Source: a virus. From it: DNA of 41,292 nt. Location of the stretch: the IMG/VR virus record IMGVR_UViG_3300025117_000134, positions 1 to 41,292 of that record, one strand, 5' to 3'. The translations under genes and the position numbers were made by a program. Under the pieces are notes generated by a model. It ran no database searches. It was not told the origin of the DNA and worked only from the letters and a program-made list of their open reading frames with translations. Position 1 is the first letter of the stretch; every line of letters starts with the position of its first letter. Below are positions 23,285-30,508 of this stretch, in pieces.

Positions 23285-23286
23285 CT

Positions 23287-23490
23287 ATGAAAATAACAAA
23301 ATCAGGAACAGAATATCTTATACAAACTAAAGGAACTAATGGTAAAACCTTAACAATATTTGCCTATATCTCAGATGAAGGTATAACACTTTTTACCAGG
23401 AACCATCAAGAAGACTTTACATTTATAGATACTAAACCAGAAATACTAGCAAAGTTAGGTAAGATGTTTATAAAAATAAGTAAGATATGA
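23287..23490 (+). CDS. Hypothetical small β-rich protein
   Basis: 67 residues from ATG 23287, 2 nt after the previous stop; an ATG at 23272 inside the transglycosylase gene is an alternative. Pattern of short strands (TEYLIQTKGTNGKTLTIFAYI). No family recognised. Confidence 0.5.
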   Translation: MKITKSGTEYLIQTKGTNGKTLTIFAYISDEGITLFTRNHQEDFTFIDTKPEILAKLGKMFIKISKI

Positions 23491-23651
23491 AACAACCAGA
23501 CTTTACAAAACAAGCTAAGAGATTACTCAAAGACATACAAAAATGGAATGGTGTCTTAGAAGACTCTAAAATAATTGAAACAATCAGCCAAGACTTACGG
23601 ATTTTTTATTTAAAAGGTCGTCTTGATTGCTTAAAAGAACAAATAAAATGA
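23487..23651 (+). CDS. Hypothetical small helical protein
   Basis: 54 residues (MKQPDFTKQAKRLLKDIQ … LKEQIK), amphipathic helices. ATGA overlaps on both sides place it in a chain of co-translated genes running from 22829 to 24246. Confidence 0.5.
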   Translation: MKQPDFTKQAKRLLKDIQKWNGVLEDSKIIETISQDLRIFYLKGRLDCLKEQIK

Positions 23652-23803
23652 AAAATAAAGAGAAGAAAAATATATCGCTTGAGCTTTTAAGGTGGAAAAC
23701 CAAATATCACCCTATAAATTCTTTACCCTTTTTATTCTCGCTAGACGTTGGAGATATAAAGACATATCAAGAAAATCTTGACCGATATAATAAAAATCTA
23801 TGA
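23648..23803 (+). CDS. Hypothetical small protein
   Basis: 51 residues (MKNKEKKNISLELLRW … DRYNKNL) with a hydrophobic LPFLFSLDVG centre. ATGA overlaps with both neighbours are the main support. Function unknown. Confidence 0.5.
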   Translation: MKNKEKKNISLELLRWKTKYHPINSLPFLFSLDVGDIKTYQENLDRYNKNL

Positions 23804-24246
23804 AACCATCTTTATCTAAATTGAAAGATACACAGTTGAAAAAGACTTGGGAAGAAAGATTTGAAAAAATAGACCTTTGTGGTTGCACCAGAGTTTGTTA
23901 TGGACACGACGGACTTAGAAAAACCCTTAAATCTTTTATCCACTCCGCAGTAGAGGAAGCAAGGAAAGAAGGATATATGGAGGGAAATGTCAAATATACA
24001 ATAACAGCTTTAAATGAAAAGGGAGATGCAGTTCCTATTAGATTAAAAAAGATGAAACTAACTAAACTAACTAAGTTAAACAAAATCCACAAAGAAGGTT
24101 TTGATGCTGGATATAAAAAAGCAAGGAAAGAAATGGAGAAAGAGATAAAAGAAGCATATAAAAAGGGCTATCATAATGGGTATTACACAACATATAGAAG
24201 AAATCTAATAAATAAAATACAACTATCTCACAAGAAAGATAAATAG
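23800..24246 (+). CDS. Hypothetical protein with repeated basic helices
   Basis: 148 residues. A CGCTRVC cluster near residue 27 may bind metal. EEARKEGYMEGN, FDAGYKKARKEME and AYKKGYHNGYYTT are repeated amphipathic Lys/Tyr/Gly helices (about 50-135). No family recognised; last gene of the overlap chain. Confidence 0.55.
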   Translation: MKPSLSKLKDTQLKKTWEERFEKIDLCGCTRVCYGHDGLRKTLKSFIHSAVEEARKEGYMEGNVKYTITALNEKGDAVPIRLKKMKLTKLTKLNKIHKEGFDAGYKKARKEMEKEIKEAYKKGYHNGYYTTYRRNLINKIQLSHKKDK

Positions 24247-24249
24247 AAT

Positions 24250-24456
24250 ATGAAAAAATATACAGAAAAGAAAATACATATAGCATTAAGATTGTTCTTA
24301 CAAGATATACACAATAACCAAAATGAAATACAAGCTTTAAGCAAAAAGCCAATAGTTTGGGGGGGAGTATTTGGTGAGGAAATAAAGAAGTATTGGAAAC
24401 CTTTTAAAAAATATTTGAAAATGGATTTGAAAAAAATTGATTATAAAAATTTATGA
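24250..24456 (+). CDS. Hypothetical small protein
   Basis: 68 residues, basic and aromatic (PIVWGGVFGEEIKKYWKPFKKYL). 3 nt after the preceding stop. Nothing recognised. Confidence 0.5.
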   Translation: MKKYTEKKIHIALRLFLQDIHNNQNEIQALSKKPIVWGGVFGEEIKKYWKPFKKYLKMDLKKIDYKNL

Positions 24457-24490
24457 AATAATCAAATATAATTAAAGATATAAATAGAAT

Positions 24491-24706
24491 ATGACAAAAA
24501 TAACTAAAAAATTTAAAGACGGAGGATATTTTAAGTCAGAAGAAATAATGCCAGGAGTAACTGTAATGGAAATGGATGGTAAAGGATTTGTAGAAAAATT
24601 TGTAAATACAAGTTATACCTGTTGCAACATAGAAGTATCAGAACCAGCAGGAACAGAGGTACTTTGCAAGGCTTGTTGTGAATGGTGTAAAACAAAAACA
24701 GAATGA
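24491..24706 (+). CDS. Small Cys-rich protein
   Basis: 71 residues. C-terminal half has YTCCNIEVSE then VLCKACCEWCKTK, a CC…CxxCCxxC cluster consistent with zinc binding. ATGA overlap with the next gene. Function unknown. Confidence 0.55.
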   Translation: MTKITKKFKDGGYFKSEEIMPGVTVMEMDGKGFVEKFVNTSYTCCNIEVSEPAGTEVLCKACCEWCKTKTE

Positions 24707-24879
24707 AGAAATTTAAAACTAAAAGAGAAAACTTAATTTATATGGAGGGAGTAAGAGATGGTCAGAAAATGTACTGGAAAAAGCTTGAATCAACAAATAA
24801 TTTATTGTGGGATATGGCATGGATGTTAAGAAAAGAAATAGATAATACTGTAAAACAAAAGGGGAATAAGGAACTTTAA
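24703..24879 (+). CDS. Hypothetical small protein
   Basis: 58 residues (MKKFKTKRENLIYMEGVRDG … KQKGNKEL), helical, Trp/Met-rich centre (LLWDMAWML). Coupled to the Cys-rich gene by ATGA and followed 5 nt later by structured RNA 3. Confidence 0.5.
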   Translation: MKKFKTKRENLIYMEGVRDGQKMYWKKLESTNNLLWDMAWMLRKEIDNTVKQKGNKEL

Positions 24880-24884
24880 AAGAT

Positions 24885-25040
24885 TAATTGGGGAGGCGGG
24901 AGCGCAACATCTAAACCTAGAAGCAAGAGCGTAGGCGGTTCCAGACATGAGGATGCTCTAAGTGACTGTCTGGCTAAGTTGGCAACAAACCTTGCGACAG
25001 CGGAGTAACATCCAAGTCGCCCCTCCCAATTAGTTTTTTA
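24885..25040 (+). ncRNA. Putative structured RNA 3, with terminator-like 3' end
   Basis: A closing stem pairs TAATTGGG (24885-24892) with CCCAATTA (25025-25032), continued by AGGCG/CGCC…T. Inside, CCAGACA/TGTCTGG (24941-24947/24967-24973) carries a GAG-GATG-CTC hairpin. Its GGATG can pair with CATCC (25009-25013), a possible pseudoknot. The segment is visibly GC-richer than its surroundings and ends in TTTTTT (25034-25039), as a terminated RNA would. Family not recognised. It fills the 180-nt gap 24880-25059. Confidence 0.65.
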
Positions 25041-25059
25041 AATAAGTAATATAAATAAA

Positions 25060-25638
25060 ATGAAACCAAATAAAACTAAATGTCCAAAATGTGGAATAGA
25101 ACTCAAATGGTGGTCGGACGAGAGAGTTCACGAATACTGCAATAAATGTGGATATGAAAAAATGCCAACAGCAAGTCGTTTGGGGTTAATAAGTAGCCCT
25201 TGTAAACAAGCTACAGAAAACACCAAAACAGGCAAAAAGATACGAAGAATTATAGAGGCAGAACTTGTCCACGCTGTCTTTCCATCTACCCCCACTCTCG
25301 GAGTAATCCAACACAAAGAAAAACACATAGACAGGATGGTTTACATCTTAACTAGAAGTGCCGAACATTTAATTGAAGCTATTAGGTGGAAGAAAAGTCT
25401 ATCGCATCCGCTTGACTCAATTACCCCAGAGTTTGATAAAGGGACGATGTTTGGATATAACCAATCTATTAGTCTAATTTCAGACTTGTTTGATTTAGAG
25501 GGAGAAAGAACTGTGACAACAACTGATGATACGGATTTGGGTTACAATAAAAACTACAAAAGAGAGGATGAAAGTTGCCCTGTCTGTGGTTCTGAAAATC
25601 ACAAATGGTGTGGTGTTAATCCTGCTAAGCCAGCATAA
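25060..25638 (+). CDS. Protein with two terminal zinc ribbons
   Basis: 192 residues. N-terminal ribbon CPKCGIELKWW … YCNKCGYE (about 8-33) and C-terminal CPVCGSENHKWC (about 172-183) flank a helical middle (HIDRMVYILTRSAEHLIEAI). It probably binds nucleic acid or a protein partner; no family recognised. First gene after RNA 3. Confidence 0.55.
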   Translation: MKPNKTKCPKCGIELKWWSDERVHEYCNKCGYEKMPTASRLGLISSPCKQATENTKTGKKIRRIIEAELVHAVFPSTPTLGVIQHKEKHIDRMVYILTRSAEHLIEAIRWKKSLSHPLDSITPEFDKGTMFGYNQSISLISDLFDLEGERTVTTTDDTDLGYNKNYKREDESCPVCGSENHKWCGVNPAKPA

Positions 25639-25642
25639 ATAT

Positions 25643-25734
25643 ATGAAAATCTTTAATAATCAGAAATTATAGAAAAACTAAACACCATAGAAGGGGATAA
25701 ATCATTGACTAGAGAGGAAGTAAAGGGGGTATAA
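25643..25734 (+). pseudogene. Frameshifted micro-gene remnant
   Basis: ATG 25643 opens MKIFNNQKL then stops. If one base is inserted near 25660 the frame runs on as SEIIEKLNTIEGDKSLTREE to a TAA at 25732-25734. The continuation is typical of a small helical phage protein, so this looks like a one-base deletion (or a sequencing error). Confidence 0.4.
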
Positions 25735-25739
25735 ATAAA

Positions 25740-26144
25740 ATGAATAGAATAATTAAATTTAGAGCTTGGGATATTAAAAATAAGCAAATGCGAGAAGTTA
25801 AATGTATAAAATTTAATTGGGATAATATCCCTCTAAAAATTAACGGTTGTATAGATGAAGAATGTAAACCAGAAAATTTAATGCAATTTACAGGTCTAAA
25901 AGATAAAAATGGAAAAGAGATATATGAGGGGGATATTGTAAAAAATAAATACGGTTACAATAAAAAAGTAGGTAAAGGTTATATTACGAAGACAAAGACT
26001 GAGATTGGGGTATTTGAATGGGATAGTCATTGGGCATCTTTTAAGTGGTCAAAAAGTGTGGTATCTAATATGGGTATTTTTGAAGTCATAGGCAATATAT
26101 ACGAAAACAAAGAACTTTTAACCATACAGGAAGGAAAGAAATGA
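25740..26144 (+). CDS. YopX-family protein
   Basis: 134 residues. The opening IIKFRAWDIKNKQM, the centre MQFTGLKDKNGKEIYEGDI and the ending FEVIGNIYENKELL are the standard signature of the YopX family, widespread in phages of Firmicutes and others. Its molecular role is unknown. Preceded by AAGGGGGT, a usable SD. Confidence 0.85.
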   Translation: MNRIIKFRAWDIKNKQMREVKCIKFNWDNIPLKINGCIDEECKPENLMQFTGLKDKNGKEIYEGDIVKNKYGYNKKVGKGYITKTKTEIGVFEWDSHWASFKWSKSVVSNMGIFEVIGNIYENKELLTIQEGKK

Positions 26145-26278
26145 AAGAAAAGAAATATACATTAAAAGAACTTCGTAAAAAGATAAGAAAAGAATATCTA
26201 AACGAATTAAATAAAAAATATATTGATTGGACAATAACATTTTTAAGGTGGATTGAAAAGGAAGAATATGAAGTTTAA
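26141..26278 (+). CDS. Hypothetical small basic helical protein
   Basis: 45 residues (MKEKKYTLKELRKKIRK … EKEEYEV). ATGA overlap with the YopX gene and an upstream AAGGAAAG. No family recognised. Confidence 0.5.
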   Translation: MKEKKYTLKELRKKIRKEYLNELNKKYIDWTITFLRWIEKEEYEV

Positions 26279-26305
26279 ATAACCAATGCAAAATACACAG
26301 ACAAT

Positions 26306-26491
26306 ATGAAAGAACAAGAACATAAAATACCACACGTCCAACTAAATGATGATGTTGATGCTGGAATTATTACAAAAGAACAAGCTAATATGTTAATGAA
26401 AAAATGGTTAGAAGAAAAAATGGAATGGCAAGAAGTAATGGATTGGTTTGAATTAGAGTATCCTTATGATAATTTGCACCTAGGATCATGA
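26306..26491 (+). CDS. Hypothetical small protein
   Basis: 61 residues, acidic (VQLNDDVDAGIITKEQANMLMKKW, written here in part). Helical with Trp/Glu-rich C-terminus. ATGA overlap with the next gene. Function unknown. Confidence 0.5.
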   Translation: MKEQEHKIPHVQLNDDVDAGIITKEQANMLMKKWLEEKMEWQEVMDWFELEYPYDNLHLGS

Positions 26492-26655
26492 AATTTAAAA
26501 TAATTAAAGATAATATAAGCTACGATGATATAATCTCCATTTCACTAAGAGATAAAATTATAGTCTATAAAGTAAAAAATAGATTCTTAGCAGACGATTT
26601 TGATGATGTAGAAATTTATGTACAAATCAAAAATGGGTGGAAAAAAATTGTTTAA
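26488..26655 (+). CDS. Hypothetical small protein
   Basis: 55 residues (MKFKIIKDNISYDDI … NGWKKIV), alternating β-like pattern. Last gene before the heptose operon; its stop lies just before that operon's promoter. Confidence 0.5.
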   Translation: MKFKIIKDNISYDDIISISLRDKIIVYKVKNRFLADDFDDVEIYVQIKNGWKKIV

Positions 26656-26662
26656 AATAGTG

Positions 26663-26668
26663 TATAAT
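26663..26668 (+). promoter_or_regulatory. -10 box of the heptose operon
   Basis: TATAAT at 26663-26668 in TAGTGTATAATAC, the same core as the promoter at 39736. Only 8 nt separate it from ATG 26677 and no SD exists, so the operon's first gene is probably leaderless. No good -35 is visible. Confidence 0.55.
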
Positions 26669-26676
26669 ACCAGTAA

Positions 26677-27123
26677 ATGTCTGCCAAACATATTGCCCAA
26701 CAGATAATTAAATGCTTCAATAGAGGTGGTAAACTATTAATTTTTGGAAATGGCGGATCAGCTTCTATGTCTCAACATTGGGCTGCGGAATTTATAAATA
26801 AGTTTGAACACGAAAGAGATCCACTTCCTGCAATAGCACTAACAACAGACACTTCGATATTAACTTCAATTAGCAACGACTATTCTTCTGATGAGATATT
26901 TACTAAACAAGTATGGGCATTAGCAAAACCAGAAGATATTGTTATTGGTATATCTACGAGTGGTAAATCAGTAAATGTAATATACGGATTAGAAGCAGCA
27001 AAACATCATGGAATAGAAACAATAGACTTACCAAGAAAAGGAAAAACTACTGCCAAAGTACAAGAATATCAACTTAAATTAATGCATGATATAACTAGAA
27101 TAGTAGAAAAGGAATTTATATGA
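26677..27123 (+). CDS. gmhA: Sedoheptulose-7-phosphate isomerase (SIS domain)
   Basis: 148 residues, a compact SIS-fold isomerase of the GmhA type. GNGGSAS (24-30), SQHWAAEF (32-39) and STSGKS (93-98) form the phosphosugar site, and the last helix (VQEYQLKLMHDITRIVE) carries the family's usual His. It converts sedoheptulose 7-phosphate to D-glycero-D-manno-heptose 7-phosphate. It lacks roughly 40 N-terminal residues found in bacterial GmhA. First gene of an operon with a kinase, nucleotidyltransferase and transketolase of the same pathway. Confidence 0.85.
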   Translation: MSAKHIAQQIIKCFNRGGKLLIFGNGGSASMSQHWAAEFINKFEHERDPLPAIALTTDTSILTSISNDYSSDEIFTKQVWALAKPEDIVIGISTSGKSVNVIYGLEAAKHHGIETIDLPRKGKTTAKVQEYQLKLMHDITRIVEKEFI

Positions 27124-27434
27124 AGTATGCTTTAGATTTTGATGGTGTGATACTCTCTCACCCAGAGTTACCTAGTAGTTCTAATTGGTTCAACAATAAA
27201 CCAGTTAAAAATTCATTAGAAGCAATAAATTATTTACTATCCTTAGGTCATGATCTTTATATATGTACAAATAGAACTCCAGAAGAATGGGACAAAATTC
27301 AATCTTGGCTTGATAGGTATAATTTTCCACACATAACTATAACCAATATAAAACAAAAAGGTACGACTATATACATAGACGATAGAAGTTTGCGTTTTAC
27401 AAATTGGCAGGATATACGCAAATATTTTGGTTAA
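27120..27434 (+). CDS. Small HAD-superfamily phosphatase (GmhB slot)
   Basis: 104 residues. Motif I DFDGV (Asp6, Asp8), motif II Thr50 in ICTNRT, Lys78/80 and the acidic IYIDDR (Asp87/88) form a minimal capless HAD phosphatase. In the nucleotide-heptose pathway a phosphatase must remove the 7-phosphate from the bisphosphate between HddA and HddC. The position of this gene fits that role, although its sequence is much shorter than bacterial GmhB. ATGA overlap with gmhA. Confidence 0.7.
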   Translation: MKYALDFDGVILSHPELPSSSNWFNNKPVKNSLEAINYLLSLGHDLYICTNRTPEEWDKIQSWLDRYNFPHITITNIKQKGTTIYIDDRSLRFTNWQDIRKYFG

Positions 27435-27473
27435 ACATAAATATGGCTCATATACATATATGAAAAAAGTCAA

Positions 27474-28400
27474 ATGAAAATAATATCACAAGCACCATGC
27501 AGAATAAGTTTATTCGGAGGTGGTACTGATATTAATCCTTACGCTTCAAAATATGGTGGTGTTGTTTTTAGTATAGCTATAAATATAAGACAACATATAA
27601 TACTTGATACAGAGTCTTTTAAACATGATTGGCTAGAAGGTGATAGTTTAGATTTTATTAATAAATTTCTCAATCCTTTTAAGGTTGGAAATTGTGGAAT
27701 AAAACACACTTTTGATGGCCCTATTGAATCTGGCTTGGGTTCGTCTGCATCATTAGCTGTTGCTTTGATAGGTGCTGTAAATAAAGCAAAAGGAATAATA
27801 ATGAATAAAGATCAAATAGCAGAAATGGCCTGGAACATAGAAGTAAACGAACTTGGATTATTTGGTGGTAAACAAGATCAATACGCAGCCATTCACGGTG
27901 GTATCAATGTAATGGAATTTACTGATAAAGTTAAAGTTACACAACTATCGCCATCTTTTGTTGATCCCCTACTTCCATATCTAACCTTATTTTATACTGG
28001 AAAGAACCGTAGATCAGGTAAAATACAAGAAGCATTTAAAGAACTATCTAAACCACAACTAAACGCATTAGACGGTATAAAACAACTAACATATGATGGT
28101 GTAAATGCTATTGCTAATAAAGATGTGTATTCTGTGGGTAAACTATTAGACTATGCTTGGCAATTAAAGAAGAAATCTAATGCTGGTACTACAAATGAAA
28201 AGATAGACGCAATATATCAAACTGCATTGAAAAACGGTGCAATAGGTGGAAAGATACTCGGAGCAGGAGGTGGAGGACACATTCTGTTTGTTTGTCCACC
28301 AGATAAACAAGATCAACTAAAAGAAGCATTATCTAAATATGATTGTACTTGGACAGATTTTGGGATAGATTTTAATGGCTTAGAAACGAGGATATTATGA
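27474..28400 (+). CDS. hddA: D-glycero-D-manno-heptose 7-phosphate kinase (GHMP family)
   Basis: 308 residues. GHMP kinase motifs: SLFGGGTDI (12-20), the ATP loop ESGLGSSAS (85-93) and LGAGGGG (262-268). The GGGTD opening with FGGKQDQYA (130-138) is typical of HddA, which phosphorylates heptose 7-phosphate at C1 (α-anomer, GDP branch). Full length. A short GTCAAATG leader without SD precedes it, and a 30-residue peptide gene overlaps its end. Confidence 0.88.
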   Translation: MKIISQAPCRISLFGGGTDINPYASKYGGVVFSIAINIRQHIILDTESFKHDWLEGDSLDFINKFLNPFKVGNCGIKHTFDGPIESGLGSSASLAVALIGAVNKAKGIIMNKDQIAEMAWNIEVNELGLFGGKQDQYAAIHGGINVMEFTDKVKVTQLSPSFVDPLLPYLTLFYTGKNRRSGKIQEAFKELSKPQLNALDGIKQLTYDGVNAIANKDVYSVGKLLDYAWQLKKKSNAGTTNEKIDAIYQTALKNGAIGGKILGAGGGGHILFVCPPDKQDQLKEALSKYDCTWTDFGIDFNGLETRIL

Positions 28401-28489
28401 ATACATTTTATTATATAAATATATTACCGTGGACTATAATGGGATTTCTTTCGTTATTTTTACTAATTAGAAAGACACTTAAGAAGTGA
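28397..28489 (+). CDS. 30-residue membrane peptide between hddA and hddC
   Basis: MNTFYYINILPWTIM then FLSLFLLI and RKTLKK: one TM helix with a basic tail. It has an ATGA overlap with hddA and a GTGA overlap with hddC, so it may chiefly couple translation of the two enzymes or anchor them to the membrane. Confidence 0.5.
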   Translation: MNTFYYINILPWTIMGFLSLFLLIRKTLKK

Positions 28490-29019
28490 AAGCAATAATA
28501 CTTTGTGCTGGGTATGGTACTAGACTTAGACCACTTACATACTTTAAACCTAAGTGCTTAATAGATATATGTGGTAAGAGTGTACTTGAAAGAATTATGA
28601 ACTATCTACATTTCTACGGTATATTTGAAATAGCAGTTAATACACATTATAAACCACTACAAATAATGAAAAAGTTTGGAAATAATTTTATATACACATA
28701 TGAAAAAGAATTACTTGGAGAACAGGGTACAATTGATTCATTGTCAGGTTGGATAGGTGATGAACAGTGTGTTGTTGTAAATGGGGATACTTTAACAAAT
28801 GTAGATCTGTATTCAATGATAAGTCTAAGTAAAGGAAAGAACCTTAGATATATGGATAACAACATATATGCAGGAATTAGATTGGTTAATCCTTTTGAAC
28901 AAGATATACCATCTCTCAGGTATGGACAGAAGTCTGCTTTCTGGGTAGATGTAGGAACATTCAAGGGTTTAAAAAAGGCTAGAGAAATATATGCGAAAAA
29001 AACTGGTAATTTGTCCTAA
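28486..29019 (+). CDS. hddC: Sugar-1-phosphate nucleotidyltransferase (HddC-like)
   Basis: 177 residues with a GTG start in the GTGA overlap. AIILCAGYGTRLRPLT (3-18) with Lys22 and VVNGDTL (97-103) are the nucleotide-binding and catalytic motifs of GT-A-like NTases. It would make GDP-D-glycero-α-D-manno-heptose from heptose 1-phosphate. It is about 50 residues shorter than bacterial HddC; the part after NGD is abbreviated but retains the terminal FWVDVGTFKGLKKA motif. Donor nucleotide (GTP versus another) cannot be read from sequence. Confidence 0.8.
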   Translation: MKAIILCAGYGTRLRPLTYFKPKCLIDICGKSVLERIMNYLHFYGIFEIAVNTHYKPLQIMKKFGNNFIYTYEKELLGEQGTIDSLSGWIGDEQCVVVNGDTLTNVDLYSMISLSKGKNLRYMDNNIYAGIRLVNPFEQDIPSLRYGQKSAFWVDVGTFKGLKKAREIYAKKTGNLS

Positions 29020-29362
29020 TTGTCAATTACAGTCTAAAAAAACTGTAAGCAAATGGAAAGGTAATGGATTTAACATAGAGATTGTTAGACCTAAACCTTT
29101 CGTGATTGGAGAAATAGACGATGATAGAAATTTTAAGATTAAAAGAGGTGGAGAAAACTATACAATAATATCTGGTTCTCAATTTGAAGTTCTTTGCGGG
29201 AATTGTGGTGAAAAAGTTTATATTAAAGAAATACCACCTGTAAATTTGACGAAACCCTATTTTTCTAGTAATATGGTTTTATATGCATACACCAAAGGCA
29301 CAACTTCTCAAGAACAAAGAATATTATTGGGCACACAGGGAACAAGTTTTGGCACGAATTAA
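28991..29362 (+). CDS. Protein with zinc-binding CxxC pairs
   Basis: 123 residues. CPNC near 8-11 and CGNCGEK near 70-76 suggest a split zinc ribbon around a small β-domain. It overlaps the hddC end by 29 bases and the HNH gene by 80. The C-terminal 27 residues lie in the overlap and look less protein-like, so the original gene may have been altered by the HNH insertion. Confidence 0.5.
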   Translation: MRKKLVICPNCQLQSKKTVSKWKGNGFNIEIVRPKPFVIGEIDDDRNFKIKRGGENYTIISGSQFEVLCGNCGEKVYIKEIPPVNLTKPYFSSNMVLYAYTKGTTSQEQRILLGTQGTSFGTN

Positions 29363-29678
29363 GAAATATAGGGAAGCAAATCCTGAAATAATTAAAGAAA
29401 GAAAAAAGAAATATTGTCAAAAAAATAAAGATAAGGTTAACGCTTGGAATAAAAAGTATATTAGAAAAAGAAAAAAAGATATTTTAATTAAATTGGGAGG
29501 TAAATGTAAGAACTGTGGATTTGATAGAGTTGCAGCTTTACAGATTCATCATAAAATAGGAAAAGGAAAACCAAATGGTAAAAGATATGGAGGTGATTAT
29601 ATGCGATTGAAAAATTATCCATTAGAAGGGTTAGAAATCTTGTGTGCAAATTGCCACGCAATATTACACTATGAGTAA
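29283..29678 (+). CDS. HNH endonuclease inserted in the heptose operon
   Basis: 131 residues. An N-terminal basic helical repeat (YREANPEIIKERKKKY…) typical of phage HNH proteins precedes the core: CKNCG, LQIHHKIGKG, and LEILCANCHAILHYE. Catalytic His-His and the last His are intact. It overlaps both neighbours and probably entered as a selfish element. Confidence 0.82.
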   Translation: MHTPKAQLLKNKEYYWAHREQVLARIKKYREANPEIIKERKKKYCQKNKDKVNAWNKKYIRKRKKDILIKLGGKCKNCGFDRVAALQIHHKIGKGKPNGKRYGGDYMRLKNYPLEGLEILCANCHAILHYE

Positions 29679-30507
29679 ATGTTTAATTACAGGAGTCAGC
29701 GGATTCTTGGGTACCAACTTGCGACAACATCTATTACGGTTGGGACATTCAGTAGACATATGGGATCGCAAACATCTTGAAAGCGATAATAGGATAGAAG
29801 GTCATTATGATTGTATATTTCATTTGGCAGCATACGGTCAACACTTGGGTCAAAGAAACGGAATAGATGAGATTTATAATACTAATGTTACTAAACTTCT
29901 TAAATTACTAAAGGCATCAAACCATATCAAATATAAAGCATTTATAAATATAGGTACTTCAAGTGAGTACGGGGTTAAAAATAAACCAATGAAAGAAACT
30001 GATCTTTTGGAACCAGATTTTCTTTATGCATCAAGTAAGGCAGCTGGAACTTTATTGTGTCAGGCTTGGAGTAAAATAAACAACAAACCTATTGTAACAG
30101 TAAGACCATTCTCTTTATATGGTGGGTTTGAAGAAAAATTTAGATTTATTCCAAAATTAATGACATCTGCTATAAGTGGGACAAATATGGAAATATCAGA
30201 CGGATCACATGATTGGATATTTGTTACAGATTTTATAGAAGCAATGATGATAGTTGTTAAAAATATCAAAAAATTAAAAGGTAAGATAGTAAACATAGGT
30301 ACAGGTAAACAACATACTAATTGGGAAGTAGCTGAAATTGTTGAAAGTATGGGCAATATGATAAGTTTCAAAAAGTGTAAGAAACGACACAACGACATGA
30401 AAAGTTGGGTTGCTGATACCAAACTTATCAGATCATTAGGTTGGAAACCAAAATTTACATTAAAAAAAGGTTTAGAAGAAACAATGCAATATTATCTACC
30501 ATATTAA
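29671..30507 (+). CDS. NAD(P)-dependent nucleotide-sugar epimerase/dehydratase
   Basis: 278 residues from ATG 29671; upstream in-frame codons belong to the HNH gene. Extended SDR: GVSGFLG (8-14) for NAD(P), IGTSSEYG (94-101) and catalytic YASSK (Tyr119, Lys123), followed by VRPFSLYG. In a heptose operon it most likely modifies the GDP-heptose (4,6-dehydration, epimerisation or reduction), but sequence does not fix the reaction. Confidence 0.82.
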   Translation: MSKCLITGVSGFLGTNLRQHLLRLGHSVDIWDRKHLESDNRIEGHYDCIFHLAAYGQHLGQRNGIDEIYNTNVTKLLKLLKASNHIKYKAFINIGTSSEYGVKNKPMKETDLLEPDFLYASSKAAGTLLCQAWSKINNKPIVTVRPFSLYGGFEEKFRFIPKLMTSAISGTNMEISDGSHDWIFVTDFIEAMMIVVKNIKKLKGKIVNIGTGKQHTNWEVAEIVESMGNMISFKKCKKRHNDMKSWVADTKLIRSLGWKPKFTLKKGLEETMQYYLPY

Positions 30508-30508
30508 C

